In this document: piece after piece, positions 6,037 to 14,074 of the stretch
How positions within the stretch are numbered: the first letter of the stretch is position 1
Layout of the letters: every line of letters starts with the position of its first letter
Assembly: GCA_904393845.1 (NCBI GenBank)
Contig: CAJFNB010000040.1
Span: 1-15,205 of the forward strand
DNA: 15,205 nucleotides
Direction of reading: 5' to 3'
Origin: Alloclostridium intestinigallinarum
GTDB taxonomy: Bacteria > Bacillota > Clostridia > Christensenellales > UBA3700
Translations under genes and position numbers: made by a program
The notes under the pieces: generated by a model
What the model saw: only the letters and a program-made list of their open reading frames with translations
The model's database searches: none
Told to the model about the DNA's origin: nothing

Positions 6037-6957
6037 TTACAGAACGCCGCAATTATAATATTCGCCGCGCTTCGCGCTCTTGCGGGAACGCTTTATTATC
6101 CCCTTGTATTTTAACACTTTTACCAAAAAAGGCAACAGCCCTATCTGGTAATCTTCGTCCTTTACGCCGATGCGCGCGTGTTTTTTCCTGCGCGCGGCGT
6201 TTATCCTTACGTTTACGACGTGGTACAGCACCACCGTGCCCACCACGGCAAGACCTATCCCCGCGCTGGTGGCTATGCGCGCGATGAGCGGAAGCGGCCT
6301 GTGCGTGACGTATTGCAGAATATTGCCCTGCACTATGGCGACTATCTGCATGGTCTCCCTCTCCCCTTCGTCAAAGTCGGGATACACCAGCCCGTAGTAC
6401 ACGAGCATGGAAAAACCTATCATAAGCGCGATGCCTGTAAGCGCTATCCACACGTCGCGCATACGGAATTTGCCCACGTTCAGGAATATCAGCAGTCCGC
6501 ACAGCCACATTGCCTGATGCCTTACGACGGATATGGCAAGTTCTCCCGCGCTGAAAGAAGTGGTCAGCAGGGATACGGGCGAGACCACGCCCGCGAGTAT
6601 GTATCCCAGACCCGTGAGCATGCTGCAGTACCCCGCCAGCGAAAGCAGTTTTTTACTGCCCAGCACCACGGATACCGCCATCACGAAATAACTGATATGC
6701 GAAAATTCCACCGGATACCAGCCGCGGCGCACGCGGTTGATTGCGAAATATACCGCGTTGAAAACCAGAAGTACCGCCGCAAGCGCGAACGCCAGATACA
6801 TACTCGCCCTGCGGTGGTTGCGCAGCGCGATTACCAGAAGCGTACACGCCGCCAGAAGTCCTATCATGAGCGCGACCATTGCCGCGGGCGGAAACCCTGG
6901 CCATACGGAAGGGCGCGGTCCTATCGGCTGTGCCGTGTTGCCGTGGGGAGCGTTCAT
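6037..6957 (-). CDS. Seven-TM protein, YwaF/TMEM164-like, paralogue B
   Basis: This 306-residue integral membrane protein is the middle member of the tandem trio. A hydrophilic N-terminal extension (1-16) precedes SVWPGFPPAAM, which is shared with paralogue C. TM3 starts with YPVEFSHISYF (81-91, with E84, S86 and H87), and TM5 carries SVVRHQAMWLCGL with His147. VYPDF (191-195), GNILQYV (211-217) and the cytoplasmic DYQIGLLPFLVK (269-280) match the other copies, though DTTE is replaced by DEDY. It ends in YYNCGVL, like the FYNCNKV end of paralogue A. AAGGAGA lies seven bases before ATG 6957. The gap to paralogue A is 102 bp and contains GC-rich inverted repeats but no T-run, so it may be read through. 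No partner gene reveals a pathway. Confidence 0.7.
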   Translation of the reverse strand: MNAPHGNTAQPIGPRPSVWPGFPPAAMVALMIGLLAACTLLVIALRNHRRASMYLAFALAAVLLVFNAVYFAINRVRRGWYPVEFSHISYFVMAVSVVLGSKKLLSLAGYCSMLTGLGYILAGVVSPVSLLTTSFSAGELAISVVRHQAMWLCGLLIFLNVGKFRMRDVWIALTGIALMIGFSMLVYYGLVYPDFDEGERETMQIVAIVQGNILQYVTHRPLPLIARIATSAGIGLAVVGTVVLYHVVNVRINAARRKKHARIGVKDEDYQIGLLPFLVKVLKYKGIIKRSRKSAKRGEYYNCGVL

Positions 6958-7059
6958 AGTTTTTCTCCTTCGTTGAATTTTTCACTGCCTCACGCCTTAA
7001 ACAGGCGCCGGGCAGTATCCGCCGTCCGCCGCGCGGCTTTGGCGCAAATGACGCGGAGA

Positions 7060-7893
7060 TTACACCTTGTTGCAGTTGTAGAAGTCCGCTTTTTTATTTT
7101 CGAATTTCTTACGCGCCGCTTTCGCTATCAGCGGGAAAATGCCTATCTCGGTAGTGTCGGGCTTTATTCCCATATGCTCGCAGCGCCTTATTTTATACTT
7201 ATAGTATTTGTCGTTCACCACGTAGAACAGCACGAGAGTTGCCGCCACGAGCACCGCTATTCCCGCGACGGTGAATATGCGCAGTCCGATGCTTATTTCC
7301 CCTTCTATCACATAGCTTAATATGGTTCCTTCCGCTATCTTGATGATGACCATATCGTCCCACTTGTTGAAGTCGGGATAGATTATCCTCAGGTGCACCA
7401 GGTACGAGAAGCCCACCATCAGCGCGATGCCCAGCACGGGAATCCATATGTCCTTTATCTCGAAATGCCCTATCGTAAGGAAGAGGGCGAATCCGCACAG
7501 CCACAGCAGCATATGCTGCGTAACGGAAATTCCCAGCGAAAAGGAGGATGCGGCGTCGTTTATCATCGACTGCGAGGATATAATGCTTGCTATCATGAAC
7601 GACAGTCCCGCCAGCATGGAGCAGTAGCTTGCGAAAGCGCGCATCTTCTTACTGCCCGTGACCACGGTCACTCCCAGCACGAAGTAGCTGATATGCGAAA
7701 ACTCCACGGGATAAATGCCGTTTTTCGCTATGTTGTCACGGATAAACTCCTGCGATTTATACACAAGAAGTATCAGCGCCACTATGTATACCATTATGTA
7801 CGTCGCCCTGCGGTGGTTGCGCAAAGCCACAACCAGCGCCGTTTCCGCGGCGAACACCGCCACTATTATTGCCGTAAGAGCTGCAGACGTCAA
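7060..7893 (-). CDS. Seven-TM protein, YwaF/TMEM164-like, paralogue A, TTG start
   Basis: This 277-residue integral membrane protein is the first gene of the trio. Segments near 3-24, 30-47, 62-80, 90-107, 120-142, 150-170 and 203-226 are hydrophobic. It has YPVEFSHISYF (61-71), SVTQHMLLWLCGF with His127, KDIWIP (147-152), IYPDF (171-175), GTILSYV (189-195) and the cytoplasmic DTTEIGIFPLIAK (246-258). The chosen start is TTG at 7891-7893: no in-frame ATG fits, AAGGGGG ends five bases upstream, and residue 1 aligns close to the Met before TM1 in paralogues B and C. This copy lacks the SVWPGFPPA segment of the other two. The promoter at 7980-8008 would drive all three genes. The family link to YwaF is by motif pattern only. 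Confidence 0.68.
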   Translation of the reverse strand: MTSAALTAIIVAVFAAETALVVALRNHRRATYIMVYIVALILLVYKSQEFIRDNIAKNGIYPVEFSHISYFVLGVTVVTGSKKMRAFASYCSMLAGLSFMIASIISSQSMINDAASSFSLGISVTQHMLLWLCGFALFLTIGHFEIKDIWIPVLGIALMVGFSYLVHLRIIYPDFNKWDDMVIIKIAEGTILSYVIEGEISIGLRIFTVAGIAVLVAATLVLFYVVNDKYYKYKIRRCEHMGIKPDTTEIGIFPLIAKAARKKFENKKADFYNCNKV

Positions 7894-7979
7894 AACGACC
7901 CCCTTCGCCGCTCCGCAGCGTCGCGTACGCGGCTTCTTCTTACTCCCTTCCTTCCTGCGGAAGGGGCGTTCTACCCTCT

Positions 7980-8008
7980 ATATTAGACCATCCGAGCAAA
8001 TTTTTCAA
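7980..8008 (-). promoter_or_regulatory. Promoter of the seven-TM operon
   Basis: On the minus strand, TTGAAA (8003-8008), 17 bp and TAATAT (7980-7985) form a good housekeeping promoter. The predicted start is near 7973, giving a leader of about 80 nt to the TTG codon. The leader contains the inverted repeat CCTTCC-TGC-GGAAGG, which is too short for a firm regulatory call. The rest of the 326-bp gap to 8219 is AT-rich (about 8010-8075), with no ORF that I trust. Confidence 0.65.
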
Positions 8009-8148
8009 CCGAATAATAACCGTTTTATGTATATTTTTAATTATTAAATATTTATTATTTCGGCTAAAACGGCGATTTTTCAACGGATTTTATGCTTTTC
8101 GCCGCATTTTTATGGATAAAACGGGAATTTGTCCGCGCATTTTGTTTT

Positions 8149-8185
8149 CCCCGCCATTTATTATTCGGGCGGGGTGTGTTATACT
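8149..8185 (+). promoter_or_regulatory. Promoter and possible operator of the GH51 remnant
   Basis: TATACT (8180-8185) is a likely -10 with a poor -35 (TTTATT, 8157-8162). A perfect inverted repeat, CCCCGCC (8149-8155) and GGCGGGG (8168-8174), flanks the -35 region. Neither strand has a T-run after it, so it is more likely a regulator-binding site than a terminator. A sugar-responsive regulator would suit the arabinofuranosidase gene that once followed (inference). Confidence 0.35.
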
Positions 8186-8219
8186 GTGCGTAAGGCAGTT
8201 TGTTTTACGGGAGAAAATT

Positions 8220-8459
8220 ATGAAGAAAAACCCTTTCCGCGCTTTATGCGCCCTTTCGATACTTATCGGCGTTCTTGCGGTATTCGCCGCATGCTCGACG
8301 ACAAAAACCGTGAGCGCGACGGTGGACAAAAACGCCGCCACGGTGGAAGTTTCCAAAGATTTGTACGGGCTTTTCCTGGAGGACATCTCGTTTGCCGGCG
8401 ACGGCGGGCTTGTTTCCGATGACGAAAAAATTACATTTATATTTAAGGTTGCATATTGA
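8220..8459 (+). pseudogene. 5' remnant of a secreted GH51 alpha-L-arabinofuranosidase
   Basis: The 79-codon ORF begins with a lipoprotein signal peptide (KK, a hydrophobic stretch, then VFAACS with Cys at 22). It continues into VDKNAATVEVSKDLYGLFLE and DISFAGDGGL, the hallmark opening of GH51 arabinofuranosidases (typically LYG-FFEDINFAADGGLYAELV-NRSFE). Intact enzymes run for several hundred more residues. Here the match stops after GGL (about 8411), and 15 unrelated codons (VSDDEKIT...) lead to TGA at 8457-8459. GGGAG six bases before ATG gives a usable SD. The stop codon falls within the -35 of the next promoter. This looks like a deletion that removed the catalytic body. A genuinely short lipoprotein or an assembly misjoin are the alternatives. 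Confidence 0.7.
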
Positions 8460-8485
8460 CATTATCACGCGGGCAAGCGTATAAT
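8456..8485 (+). promoter_or_regulatory. Consensus promoter of the ABC transporter
   Basis: Both hexamers are perfect: TTGACA (8456-8461) and TATAAT (8480-8485), with an 18-bp spacer. The predicted start is near 8492, giving a leader of about 33 nt. An ORF can be opened at the TTG inside the -35, but it would start upstream of the transcript, which is why the ABC gene start is set at 8525. Confidence 0.85.
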
Positions 8486-8524
8486 CTATGTACAAGGCAC
8501 TTTTGCGGTGCGGCAGGGGTGAAA

Positions 8525-11107
8525 ATGCTTAAACTTACCGAGATTGTTAAAGATTACCGAGCGGGCGACAATATCGTCCGCGCTTTGGACGGCATATCCG
8601 TAGAATTCCGAAAGAGCGAATTCGTATCCGTCCTGGGCGCTTCCGGATGCGGCAAAACCACCCTTCTGAATATAATCGGCGGTCTGGACAGATATACTTC
8701 CGGCCAGCTGAATATAGACGGCCAGGATACGGATACGTTCAAATCCGTGGACTGGGACTTATACCGCAACCAGCGCATAGGTTTTATTTTCCAAAGCTAT
8801 AACCTTATTCCGCAAATATCCATACTTGCCAACGTGGAACTTGCGCTCACTCTTTCCGGCGTGCCCGCCAAAGAGAGAAAAAAGCGCGCTCAGGAAGCGC
8901 TTGAAAAAGTCGGTCTGGGCGCGCAGGTGAAGAAAAAGCCCAACCAGCTTTCCGGCGGACAGATGCAGCGCGTTTCCATAGCGCGCGCGCTTATCAATAA
9001 TCCCGATATAATACTTGCGGACGAGCCTACCGGCGCGCTTGACAGCACCACCAGCGTGAACGTGATGGAGCTGCTCAAAGAGATAGCCAAAGACAGGCTT
9101 GTGATAATGGTCACCCACAACCCCGAACTTGCCGAACAGTACAGCACGCGCATAATACGTATGTCCGACGGCAAGATAATCGGCGACACCATGCCTTACG
9201 ATTCCGGCGCGGAGGAAGAAGCGCGCGCACGGGCGGAAAAGGACGCGGGCGCCGCGGCTTTTTCCGAACCGGAAGGCGACGCCTTTGAAGAAGGCACGCG
9301 CAAGGCGGTAAGGCAGCTGCGCAAGCAGAAAAAGGCGCGCCTGAAAAAGACTTCCATGGGCTTTTTCACGGCGGTCGCCCTCTCCTTCCAGAATATCCGC
9401 TCCAAGATAGGCAGAAATCTGATGACGGTGGGCGCCGGCAGTATAGGCATTATCTGCGTATGCCTGGTGCTCGGTCTTTCCACCGGTCTTACCGGCTATA
9501 TAAATTCCATGGGAGAAGAAATGCTCGCCGCCAATCCCGTCATGATAGGATCGATAAGCGCGGACATAACGCCCCTGCTCACAGGCGAAACCACTTTCCA
9601 GGATATCTTCGGCGAGAACACCTATCCCGACGATGACGAAATCTCCGGCGAAACAAGTTCCATCGTACAGCAGCTGATGACTATGGTCGCCACCAACACC
9701 ATAGACGAAGAATTCATTCAGAACGTAAAGAGGGATATCGAACCGATTGCAAGCGCCGTCGTGTACGATTACGGCTACGACGCCCTTCTTCTTTCGCAGG
9801 TCAGCACCGAATACGAGGGAATTGAAGACGCCGGCATGGGCGGCATAATCGGCGGCTCTTCCCAGGACGACGGCAATCCGTTCGGACAGGTGAACGGCGT
9901 GGGCAACGTATCCACCGCGCTGGGGCTCCAACCCGTTGCGGGTGAAAAATACTTCGATATTCTGGCGGGCCGTCTGCCCGAATCCCCTACCGAAGTCGTA
10001 CTGGTCGTTTCCGGCAGCAACACCGTTTCGGACGCCATTATGGCGGCTTTGGGCGAGTATAAAAACACCCTTTCCGCTTCCGAATTTCTGGGCAAGGAAA
10101 TAAAAATAGTCTACAACGACGGAAAGTATATATCCGCCGAAAACGGCAAATTCGCGCTGCGCACCGACTACGACGTACTGTGGAACTCTTCTTCCGACGA
10201 CGTGGAAACCCTCACGATATGCGGCGTTATCCGTCCGCAAAAACTCAACGACGCGGGCACCGCGCTTGCTTCCATGACTTCGGGCATAGCCTACGGCGAC
10301 GGTTTTATGGAAATGGTCTACGAGCACGAACGCGACTCGCAGGTCGTGCTTGCCCAGCAGGCAAATCCCGAACACGACGTTACCGTGACCGACGGCGACG
10401 ACGCCCTTTATTCCAACATCTGGTCGTACATACTTTCCATGTCGGGCAACGTCAACAACATTTACGACCCAATAATTATGGACGTCATCACCGACTTCAT
10501 GACGGGCATCTATCCGCTGTACTCGGCAAAAATATCCACGCTGGGCGCAAGCACCCTGCCCATAGCGATAAACGTGTACACCCTGAATTACGGCGTTAAA
10601 GATGCCGTGCTCGCCGCCGCGGACGAGGGCGAAATCAACTATACCGACACCGCCGGCATGATAACGGGTATGCTGTCCAATATCGTCAACGTCATCTCCG
10701 TCGTGCTTATCTGCTTTACTTCGGTATCGCTGATAGTGTCGTCCGTGATGATAGGCATAATAACGTATATATCCGTGGTGGAGCGCACCAAGGAAATAGG
10801 CATACTGCGCTCGCTGGGCGCACGCAAGACGGACGTGGCGCGCGTGTTCATAGCCGAATCGCTTATGATTGGACTTGCCGCCGGTATTCTGGGCGCGCTT
10901 CTTGCCTATCTCATATCCATACCGCTCAACTTCGGTATAGCCGCCCTGCTCGGCGATATGCTCGCGGGCGCAAGCATATGTATCCTGCAGCCCCAGCACG
11001 CGCTCCTGATGGTCGGCGTTTCCGCGGTTCTGACGGTAGTCGCGGGCTCTATTCCTTCTTATATAGCCTCTAAGCGCGACCCCGTAATAGCTTTAAGAAG
11101 CGAATAG
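8525..11107 (+). CDS. MacB-like ABC transporter, fused ATPase and permease
   Basis: This 860-residue protein combines an ABC ATPase with a FtsX/MacB-type permease. The ATPase has Walker A GASGCGKT (38-45), Q-loop Gln90, signature LSGGQ (142-146), Walker B IILADE (162-167), D-loop and His198. A highly charged linker (about 225-275) leads to TM1 (about 298-326). An extracytoplasmic domain of about 390 residues follows, then TM2-TM4 (about 718-749, 778-810 and 825-849), with the FtsX-type ERTKEIGILRSLGARKTDV loop between TM2 and TM3. Such type VII (mechanotransmission) systems move or extract lipids, lipoproteins or peptides, or activate cell-wall enzymes, rather than pumping through a channel; the substrate is unknown. 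They usually act as dimers. ATG 8525 has AGGGGT four bases upstream. A lipoprotein gene follows 31 bp downstream and may be co-transcribed. Confidence 0.9.
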   Translation: MLKLTEIVKDYRAGDNIVRALDGISVEFRKSEFVSVLGASGCGKTTLLNIIGGLDRYTSGQLNIDGQDTDTFKSVDWDLYRNQRIGFIFQSYNLIPQISILANVELALTLSGVPAKERKKRAQEALEKVGLGAQVKKKPNQLSGGQMQRVSIARALINNPDIILADEPTGALDSTTSVNVMELLKEIAKDRLVIMVTHNPELAEQYSTRIIRMSDGKIIGDTMPYDSGAEEEARARAEKDAGAAAFSEPEGDAFEEGTRKAVRQLRKQKKARLKKTSMGFFTAVALSFQNIRSKIGRNLMTVGAGSIGIICVCLVLGLSTGLTGYINSMGEEMLAANPVMIGSISADITPLLTGETTFQDIFGENTYPDDDEISGETSSIVQQLMTMVATNTIDEEFIQNVKRDIEPIASAVVYDYGYDALLLSQVSTEYEGIEDAGMGGIIGGSSQDDGNPFGQVNGVGNVSTALGLQPVAGEKYFDILAGRLPESPTEVVLVVSGSNTVSDAIMAALGEYKNTLSASEFLGKEIKIVYNDGKYISAENGKFALRTDYDVLWNSSSDDVETLTICGVIRPQKLNDAGTALASMTSGIAYGDGFMEMVYEHERDSQVVLAQQANPEHDVTVTDGDDALYSNIWSYILSMSGNVNNIYDPIIMDVITDFMTGIYPLYSAKISTLGASTLPIAINVYTLNYGVKDAVLAAADEGEINYTDTAGMITGMLSNIVNVISVVLICFTSVSLIVSSVMIGIITYISVVERTKEIGILRSLGARKTDVARVFIAESLMIGLAAGILGALLAYLISIPLNFGIAALLGDMLAGASICILQPQHALLMVGVSAVLTVVAGSIPSYIASKRDPVIALRSE

Positions 11108-11138
11108 AATAACCTGCCTTTTAGTCCTGAGTTCTATT

Positions 11139-12158
11139 ATGAAAAAGAGAAAATCGGTTTTTGTAATTCTTTTATGTGTACTCGCCGTAACGGCGGTCGG
11201 TATATTTTCCGCATGTGAAAAAACGGAGCAGACCCCTTCCGTTCCTGAATTATCCGAATGGATGGCGATGATCGACGATTCCGCACCAATTACGGATCTC
11301 GCAATCCCCGGTTCCCATGACAGCGGAACTGCAGGCATGATTTCCCTTTGCGAAACACAGGACAAGGATTTTGCCGGACAGCTTGCCGCAGGCGCCCGCT
11401 ATTTCGACGTGCGCGTGCGACAGAAGGGCAACGGAGATTTAGTCTTTTACCACACGTTAAGTTCAAACAACTCTTATGAAACTTTCCTTTCCGACATATC
11501 TTCCTTCCTCGAAAAAAATCCGTCGGAATTTCTCATATTGGATTATCAGCACCGTGACCCATCCGGAGACAGAGACTACGACAATCTGCTGTTTTCAATG
11601 CTGCAAAGCGCGCTGGGAGAAGACGCATTATTGTGCGCACCCGACGGTATGAGCGATACGGACTATGTGAACTCTCTCACTATAGGGGATGTACGCGGTA
11701 AGGTTTTGGTTACACTTGGCGATTCAAAGAACGTCTGCGACTATTCTTTCGTAATGGTGCGAGATGCGGATGAAAGTGCGCGCGAAGGGAGCGTGCTGCA
11801 CTCCCCTTATATCGGTGATTACAACCGCTCAGACTCATCCGAATACGTGGAAAAATATCTTGATGAGTATATAAAGCTATACACTCGGTACGATGGAGGG
11901 ATCTGTGTACTGCAAGGTCAGCTTACCGGAGGAATACTCGAAGACGTGGAGGCGCGGCATAACGCAAACATGTCGGCGTGGATAAGGGCATTAAAGGATA
12001 ATCCGGACCTTCTTAAAGATATAAACGTGATAATGCGCGATTATCTCAATTCAAAAAAATGCTGCGACATTATAGAATTGAATAAATATAAAGGCTATGT
12101 CGCTCCATTGAAGGCGAATGCCTTTGACGCGATGGTGGCAAAACTTGCAAATTATTGA
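11139..12158 (+). CDS. Lipoprotein with PI-PLC X domain (phosphodiesterase/lyase)
   Basis: This 339-residue protein has a lipoprotein signal (KKRK, hydrophobic core, IFSAC with Cys26) and a short linker, then a domain of the bacterial phosphatidylinositol-specific phospholipase C type. Visible motifs are LAIPGSHDSGTAG (54-66, first catalytic His60 with Asp61), GARYFDVRVR (85-94, Arg92) and LVFYHT (101-106, second His105), then FLEKNPSEFLILDYQH (123-138). The Arg-to-second-His spacing (13) matches my memory of the Bacillus cereus enzyme. It should cleave a phosphodiester with an inositol-like headgroup outside the membrane; the exact substrate is unproven. It starts 31 bp after the ABC gene, with no clear SD (only GAG eight bases upstream). 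Its base composition is visibly more AT-rich than its neighbours, hinting at separate origin. The alternative is a non-catalytic binding role. Confidence 0.85.
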   Translation: MKKRKSVFVILLCVLAVTAVGIFSACEKTEQTPSVPELSEWMAMIDDSAPITDLAIPGSHDSGTAGMISLCETQDKDFAGQLAAGARYFDVRVRQKGNGDLVFYHTLSSNNSYETFLSDISSFLEKNPSEFLILDYQHRDPSGDRDYDNLLFSMLQSALGEDALLCAPDGMSDTDYVNSLTIGDVRGKVLVTLGDSKNVCDYSFVMVRDADESAREGSVLHSPYIGDYNRSDSSEYVEKYLDEYIKLYTRYDGGICVLQGQLTGGILEDVEARHNANMSAWIRALKDNPDLLKDINVIMRDYLNSKKCCDIIELNKYKGYVAPLKANAFDAMVAKLANY

Positions 12159-12231
12159 TCTCCAAAAAGCTTTTTAATTAAACCGCTTTTGTTAAAGTGT
12201 TGCACTTGAAAGTATAATTCACCATCAAAAA

Positions 12232-12265
12232 GCAGGGGCGTTTTTCCGCCCCTGCCCTTGTTTTT
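12232..12265. terminator. Bidirectional terminator between PI-PLC gene and pgcA
   Basis: A perfect 9-bp stem (GCAGGGGCG at 12232-12240, CGCCCCTGC at 12247-12255) with a six-base loop is followed on the plus strand by CCTTGTTTTTC. On the minus strand it is followed directly by TTTTTGATGG. It lies between two convergent genes and can end both transcripts. Confidence 0.9.
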
Positions 12266-12281
12266 CTTATATGTTAATTGC

Positions 12282-14024
12282 TTATTCCGTAGCTTCTTTT
12301 TCCAACTCTTCCTGGATCTTCTTATTCAGCGCCCTGCTTTCTTCCGCGTTATCCGCCACGGTGGAAACGTATATTTTCAGCTTGGGTTCGGTACCGCTGG
12401 GGCGTACGCAAGCCCACATATCGCCGCCGAGGTCGTACTTCAGCACGTTGGCTTTGGGCAGATTGATAAGTTCCTTTTTGCCGTCCTTGTAAAGTTTTAC
12501 GGAAGAAGAGTAATCGGACACGCTCTTCACGTCCATTCCGCCGAGCGATACGGGCGCGTTTTTACGCAGTTTTTCCATAATCGACGCCATTTTTTCCATG
12601 CCGTCCAGCCCTTTGAAAGTGAGCGATTTGCTCGTTTCGGTGAAATATCCGTACTTATCCCAAAGTTCTTTCAATCTGTCGTAAACGGTTTTGCCGTGCG
12701 CCTTCTGGTAACACGCGAGTTCCGCCGCGAGCATTGCCGCCACGACCGCGTCCTTATCGCGCGAATGGGTACCGCGCAGATAGCCGTAGCTTTCTTCAAA
12801 TCCGAACATAAACGTGCGGTGTCCGTTGCCTTCCCACTCCTTTATCTTTTCGCCGATAAACTTGAAGCCCGTCAGCACGTCGTAAACCTTTACGCCGTAA
12901 TCTTTGGCTATGCGGTTGGCAAAACGCGAAGTGACTATCGTCTTTACCACGGCGGCGTTTTCGGGCAGTTCGCCGCGCTCCTTGCACCTGCCCAGCACGT
13001 AATCCATCAGAAGGCTGCCTATCTGATTGCCCGTAAGGGTGACGAAATTCCCTACCCTGTCCCTTACGGCTATGCCCATGCGGTCGCAGTCGGGGTCGGT
13101 GCCGATGACTATGTCGCTGCCCGTCTTGTCCGCCAGCTTTATGCCCAGCGCAAGCGCTTCGGGCTGTTCGGGATTGGGCATTGTGACGGTGGAAAACTCG
13201 GGATCTGGTAATTTCTGCTCCTCCACCACGTCCACGTTTATACCCATGCGCGCAAGCATGGTGGTAACGGGCTTCCAGCCGCTGCCGTGCAGGGGCGAAT
13301 ACACTATCCTGATGCTTGCCCCCACCTGCGCCACTTCCTTGGGCGAAAGGGACAGTTTGGAAAGCTCCGCATAATATTTTTCATCCACGCACTTGCCTAT
13401 CACCGTTATCTTGTCCGAAAGCGCAAAGTTATCCTTGCCGGCGATATCCGCGTGCTTTTCGGTTGCAACGTCCTGGCGCGGCACTCCGAAATAATCGCCC
13501 TTTTCGATATACGCCACAACGCGCGCCGTGGATTCGGGCGACATCTGCGCGCCGTCCTCGCCGTATACCTTATAGCCGTTGTATTCCTTGGGATTGTGGC
13601 TGGCGGTAATCATAATGCCCGCCTTGCAGCCCAGATAACGCACGCCGAACGAACACATGGGCACGGGGCGTACGTCCTCGTAAATGTAAACTTTCACGCC
13701 GAAAGCGCCCAGCACGCGCGCCGCCGTAAGCGCGAATTCAAAGGACATACGGCGCGTATCGTAAGAGATAAGCACTCCCCTGTCCTCAGCCTTTTCGTCA
13801 ATAATAAATTTCGCAAGACCCTCGGTCGCACGCGCCACGGTGTATTCGTTCATGTTCGCTATGCCCATGCCGATAGTGCCGCGCATACCCGCCGTGCCGA
13901 ACGCCAGAGGAAGGGAAAACCTCTCCTTCATCTCCTTTTCATCGGCGGCGATGGCTTTCATTTCGCCTTCGTATTTGCCGTCAACCTTACTTTGCCACAG
14001 TTTGAAAGTATCTTTGTAATCCAT
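12282..14024 (-). CDS. pgcA: Phosphoglucomutase/phosphomannomutase, PgcA type
   Basis: This 580-residue cytoplasmic alpha-D-phosphohexomutase is the size of Bacillus PgcA. It interconverts hexose 1- and 6-phosphates, supplying glucose-1-phosphate for UDP-glucose and so for glycolipid, teichoic acid and capsule synthesis. All four active-site loops are intact: the phosphoserine loop TASHNPKEYNGYK (140-152, Ser142), the metal loop GTDPDCDRMG (308-317, Asp310/312/314), the sugar-specificity loop GFEESYGYL (408-416) and the phosphate-binding loop RPSGTEPKLK (540-549). GAGGT lies about six bases before ATG 14024. It is monocistronic, with a strong promoter and a shared terminator. Its product could feed the glycosyltransferase at 196-1404, but no regulatory repeat links them. 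The family is certain; preference for glucose over mannose is assumed from the family. Confidence 0.93.
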   Translation of the reverse strand: MDYKDTFKLWQSKVDGKYEGEMKAIAADEKEMKERFSLPLAFGTAGMRGTIGMGIANMNEYTVARATEGLAKFIIDEKAEDRGVLISYDTRRMSFEFALTAARVLGAFGVKVYIYEDVRPVPMCSFGVRYLGCKAGIMITASHNPKEYNGYKVYGEDGAQMSPESTARVVAYIEKGDYFGVPRQDVATEKHADIAGKDNFALSDKITVIGKCVDEKYYAELSKLSLSPKEVAQVGASIRIVYSPLHGSGWKPVTTMLARMGINVDVVEEQKLPDPEFSTVTMPNPEQPEALALGIKLADKTGSDIVIGTDPDCDRMGIAVRDRVGNFVTLTGNQIGSLLMDYVLGRCKERGELPENAAVVKTIVTSRFANRIAKDYGVKVYDVLTGFKFIGEKIKEWEGNGHRTFMFGFEESYGYLRGTHSRDKDAVVAAMLAAELACYQKAHGKTVYDRLKELWDKYGYFTETSKSLTFKGLDGMEKMASIMEKLRKNAPVSLGGMDVKSVSDYSSSVKLYKDGKKELINLPKANVLKYDLGGDMWACVRPSGTEPKLKIYVSTVADNAEESRALNKKIQEELEKEATE

Positions 14025-14045
14025 ATACTACCTCGCACAAATAAT

Positions 14046-14074
14046 ATTATAAAGCAAAAGCGCGATTATTGCAA
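14046..14074 (-). promoter_or_regulatory. pgcA promoter
   Basis: On the minus strand TTGCAA (14069-14074), exactly 17 bp and a perfect TATAAT (14046-14051) predict a start near 14039 and a leader of about 15 nt that contains GAGGT. The remaining gap up to murI (14075-14261) holds AT-rich inverted stretches (for example CGGTAAAAAAA/TTTTTCCG), but no terminator that I would assign to murI with confidence. Confidence 0.75.

Noticed and set aside
8456..8524. N-terminal extension of the ABC protein from the TTG at 8456
   Set aside because: That TTG is part of the -35 TTGACA; the transcript would start near 8492, and MLKLTEIVKDY at 8525 is the normal ATPase start with its own SD.
8759..10999. Very long minus-strand ORF (746 codons) opposite the ABC transporter
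   Set aside because: The composition (Tyr, His, Gly, Arg) is that of an antisense frame in GC-biased coding DNA; the plus strand holds every ABC ATPase motif and FtsX permease helices.
12258..13211. Plus-strand ORF of 317 codons opposite pgcA
   Set aside because: It is a shadow frame; all four phosphohexomutase active-site loops are on the minus strand.
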